Shown piece after piece: positions 62,144-64,000 of a stretch of DNA of 64,000 nucleotides. The stretch's first letter is position 1, and each line of letters begins with the position of its first letter. Under the pieces are notes generated by a model. The model saw nothing but the letters and a program-made list of their open reading frames with translations, did no database searches and was not told the DNA's origin. The stretch is taken from positions 31,088-95,087 of the forward strand of contig JAPOWK010000037.1 of NCBI GenBank assembly GCA_026707665.1, in the 5' to 3' direction. The DNA is from Chloroflexota bacterium (lineage in GTDB: Bacteria; Chloroflexota; Anaerolineae; Aggregatilineales; Phototrophicaceae). A program made the position numbers and the translations under genes.

Positions 62144-62409
62144 GGCTTGTCCGATACTGGGCCATGCTCTCTCGCCGGTTACACCCCATCCCCCCAACCC
62201 CCTTCCCGAAGGTCGATGTCTACGTGACCCAGCAAGCTAAGGAAGGGGGAGCAATCTTGCCGTGCGCTCGAATCTACGGGTTTCTGACTGTCACAGCACG
62301 CGAATATCCCCATTCCGCCGTCGAGTCACCCTTCCCTAGTTCACTGGGGAAGGGCCGGGGATGGGGTAAAACGTAAGGAAAACAGGCTTTCTGCACTACC
62401 GGACAAGCC
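62144..62409. mobile_element. MITE-like inverted-repeat element, copy C (most complete)
   Basis: Outer inverted repeats GGCTTGTCCGATA (62144-62156) and TACCGGACAAGCC (62397-62409) match with one mismatch. Inner inverted repeat ACCCCATCCCC (62183-62193) and GGGGATGGGGT (62357-62367). Arms have C-rich and G-rich hairpins. No open reading frame for a transposase. About 266 bp long; copies A and B are 19517-19743 and 29447-29495. Confidence 0.75.
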
Positions 62410-62411
62410 TT

Positions 62412-62508
62412 GTATGGGCGACTCGGTGAGCCGCCCGCGTCCAAATATCTAGGCATTCGACGGGCGAGCAACCTTCAGTGTCTACGCGCAGCGCCGACTC
62501 GCCCCTAC
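62412..62508. repeat. REP-like inverted repeat, diverged copy 2
   Basis: GTATGGGCGACTC at the left and GACTCGCCCCTAC at the right form a 13-bp inverted repeat with two mismatches; the right end TCGCCCCTACA-ATTCT resembles that of copy 1 at 37434-37507. It directly follows the MITE copy C, giving a repeat-rich gap of 62013-62594. Confidence 0.6.
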
Positions 62509-62594
62509 AGATTCTTGCTTCGCGGGTGCTCTATTTTGAGTGAGCCAAGTCGTGGCTTGTGAGCGGCTGTGGAAAAGCCCCGTGAGCCGGCAGT

Positions 62595-64000
62595 TCAGCG
62601 GATGCCACTATCCGCCGGCGGCATGCTCATGTGGCTGCGCCAGCGCGGCAAGCTCGGCAGGTTGGGCGTCTCCAGCGGCAAAGCCCGCACACCGGTCGCC
62701 CGCAAGGTCGTTACCGTCTCGTCCCGCTCGATCACGCCTTTGAACCACAAGAAGCGCTCCCCCCGGATGATCTTGCGCGTCCGCTGATACATATCGGGGA
62801 AGACCACCACATTGATCAACTCGAATTCATCTTCCAGAGTGATGAAGCGGATCTCCTTGGCCGTCTCCGGCGCCTGGATGATGACAACCATGCCAGCCGT
62901 CTCGACCAGCGCCCCTTCACGCGCCCGCATCATCCCCTTGCTGTGCAGGATGCGCCGCTCATCACAGAATTTGCGGAAGTACTGCATGGGGTGGTGCTCC
63001 GTCGATAAACCGGTCGCGCCGAATTCCATGTTCAGCCGTTCCATCGCCGTCGGCTCGGGCAATTCAACCTTGGGCGTCGTCAGGCGCAGGGGCAAACGCC
63101 CGCGCGCTTTGTAAAGCAGGCCCGCATCCCAGAGCAGCTGATGGCGCGAGCGATGCCAGCGATCCAGCGCGCCCGCTTGAATCAGCCGCTCGATCAAGCG
63201 CAGCGGCAGTTTGACCCGCCGGATGAAATCGCCCAAGTCGGCGAAAGGTCCCCGCGCGCGCTCAGCCAGCAGCGGATCCAACCGATGGCTCTTCAGCCCC
63301 TTGACGTAACCGAGCCCGATGCGGATGGCGCCGTCTTGCACCGCGCAATCGGCGGCGCTGCGATTGATATCGGGCGCCAGCACCGTGATCCCCTGGCGCA
63401 TGGCATCGTAAACCAGCGTGCTGGGAGACCAGAAGCCCATCGGCTGGTGATTCAGAATCGCGGCGTAGAAGATCGCCGGATGGTGGTATTTGAACCAAGC
63501 CGACTGATAAGTCAACACAGCGAAGCTGGCGGCATGGCTCTTGGCGAAGGAATAGGCGCCGAAGCCGCGCAGCTGCGCAAAGATCGTCGCCGCCACTTCT
63601 TCATCCACGCCATTTTCCAGCGCCCCTTCCATGAAGACCGTCTCCAGTTGATCTAGCAGTTGAAACGAATACTTGCTGCCGAGGGCGCGGCGCAGCATCT
63701 CGCCCTGCCCGTGGCTGAAGCGGGCGATATCGTGCGCTACCTTCAGCACCTGCTCCTGCCAGAGGATGACGCCCAGGGTCTCTTCCAGCGCCGGCTTGAG
63801 CCGCTCATCGAGATAGCTGACTTCTTCGGCGCCGCGCCGCCGCCGCAGGTAGGGATGGACCATATTGCCCATGATCGGGCCGGGGCGGATCAAGCTGATG
63901 GCGATGACCAGATCGAGGAAGCGCGTTGGTTTCAGGCGCGGCAGGGTATTCATCTGGGCGCGGCTCTCGCATTGGAAGACGCCGAAGGTCTTGGCTTCGG
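62595..64000 (-). CDS. Error-prone DNA polymerase III alpha subunit (DnaE2/ImuC-like), 5' part beyond the window
   Basis: The reading frame is open past the right edge, so only the C-terminal about 468 residues are visible. V-F-Q-C-E-S-R-A-Q (bases near 63960-63985) and SLIRPGPIMGNMVHPYLRRRRG match the DnaE palm and fingers region, AYSFAKSHAASFAVLTYQSAWFKYHHPAIFYAAILNHQPMGF the finger-helix region, then an OB-fold (GMVVIIQAPETAKEIRFITLEDEFE). The H/Y order and QPMGFWSPSTLVYDAMRQG fit DnaE2 rather than replicative DnaE. DnaE2 acts in damage-induced mutagenesis with ImuA/ImuB, which would lie further right. Confidence 0.85.
   Translation of the reverse strand, partial: EAKTFGVFQCESRAQMNTLPRLKPTRFLDLVIAISLIRPGPIMGNMVHPYLRRRRGAEEVSYLDERLKPALEETLGVILWQEQVLKVAHDIARFSHGQGEMLRRALGSKYSFQLLDQLETVFMEGALENGVDEEVAATIFAQLRGFGAYSFAKSHAASFAVLTYQSAWFKYHHPAIFYAAILNHQPMGFWSPSTLVYDAMRQGITVLAPDINRSAADCAVQDGAIRIGLGYVKGLKSHRLDPLLAERARGPFADLGDFIRRVKLPLRLIERLIQAGALDRWHRSRHQLLWDAGLLYKARGRLPLRLTTPKVELPEPTAMERLNMEFGATGLSTEHHPMQYFRKFCDERRILHSKGMMRAREGALVETAGMVVIIQAPETAKEIRFITLEDEFELINVVVFPDMYQRTRKIIRGERFLWFKGVIERDETVTTLRATGVRALPLETPNLPSLPRWRSHMSMPPADSGIR

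Noticed and set aside
1..64000. tRNA and rRNA genes
   Set aside because: No cloverleaf-forming stretch with a typical T-loop or conserved rRNA core was noticed by reading; a tRNAscan and Rfam search would be needed to be certain.

Overview
The window reads as a slice of a catabolic, substrate-scavenging genome with roughly 58-62 percent GC by eye. I infer a member of the Chloroflexota (Anaerolineae or SAR202-like), because twin-arginine and Sec-exported ABC solute-binding proteins dominate, sugar importers lack their own ATPase, and a Uma2-family protein, an ImuC/DnaE2-like polymerase and a Cys-rich 'GY.AYQ.NQC' repeat protein are present. No rRNA, tRNA or CRISPR array was seen, so the taxonomy is inference only.

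Layout, left to right. (1) 1-666: 3' end of a secreted Cys-repeat protein with an HEACH zincin motif. (2) 926-10664, rightward: family-1 ABC sugar importer, Gfo/Idh/MocA oxidoreductase, ThuA-like protein, six-hairpin glycosidase, M19 dipeptidase homologue, then a PEP-hydrolase-like TIM barrel directly abutting a UPF0261/Tm-1-like protein. (3) 11009-16240, rightward: solute-binding protein, GH39-like glycosidase, two permeases. (4) 16559-17239: two small genes, the first with an amber codon inside its signal peptide. (5) 17897-29385, rightward: complete Dpp/Opp-type importer, AtzG/GatC-like subunit plus amidase, class A beta-lactamase-like hydrolase, and a glutamine-synthetase-like enzyme coupled to an amidohydrolase (a split FluG arrangement). 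(6) 39485-29607, leftward: family-5 solute-binding protein, type I sulfatase, complete Dpp/Opp importer and a 690-residue unknown. (7) 39573-41276: decayed MlrC fragment and a class III aminotransferase. (8) 51459-41415, leftward: family-5 solute-binding protein, two permeases (no ATPase), SelA-like PLP enzyme, N-acyl-D-amino-acid deacylase homologue, MlrC (M81) and a DUF3604 protein. (9) 51934-59335, rightward: SDR, heparinase II/III, GH88 and a family-1 ABC importer, followed by a Uma2 protein, a beta-helix protein and a convergent IclR regulator. (10) 62144-64000: dispersed repeats and the 3' part of a DnaE2/ImuC-like gene.

How they work together. Six ABC importers occur in 64 kb. The three family-1 (sugar) systems and one family-5 system have no ATPase gene here, while two family-5 systems carry their own pair. 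Enzymes are co-directional with each importer, so each block looks like import followed by cytoplasmic processing: neutral glycans (blocks 2 and 3), peptides or amides (5), sulfated substrates (6), D-residue or cyclic peptide-like compounds (8), and uronate polysaccharides (9). The assignment of substrates is inference.

The most unusual items are the ATPase-less amidohydrolase/PLP/M81/DUF3604 operon, the decayed second MlrC fragment with compensating frameshifts, a dispersed inverted-repeat element whose 22-nt insert sits in opposite arms in two copies, the amber-interrupted signal peptide, and two neighbouring gene pairs that are single fused proteins in eukaryotes (Tm-1 and FluG).
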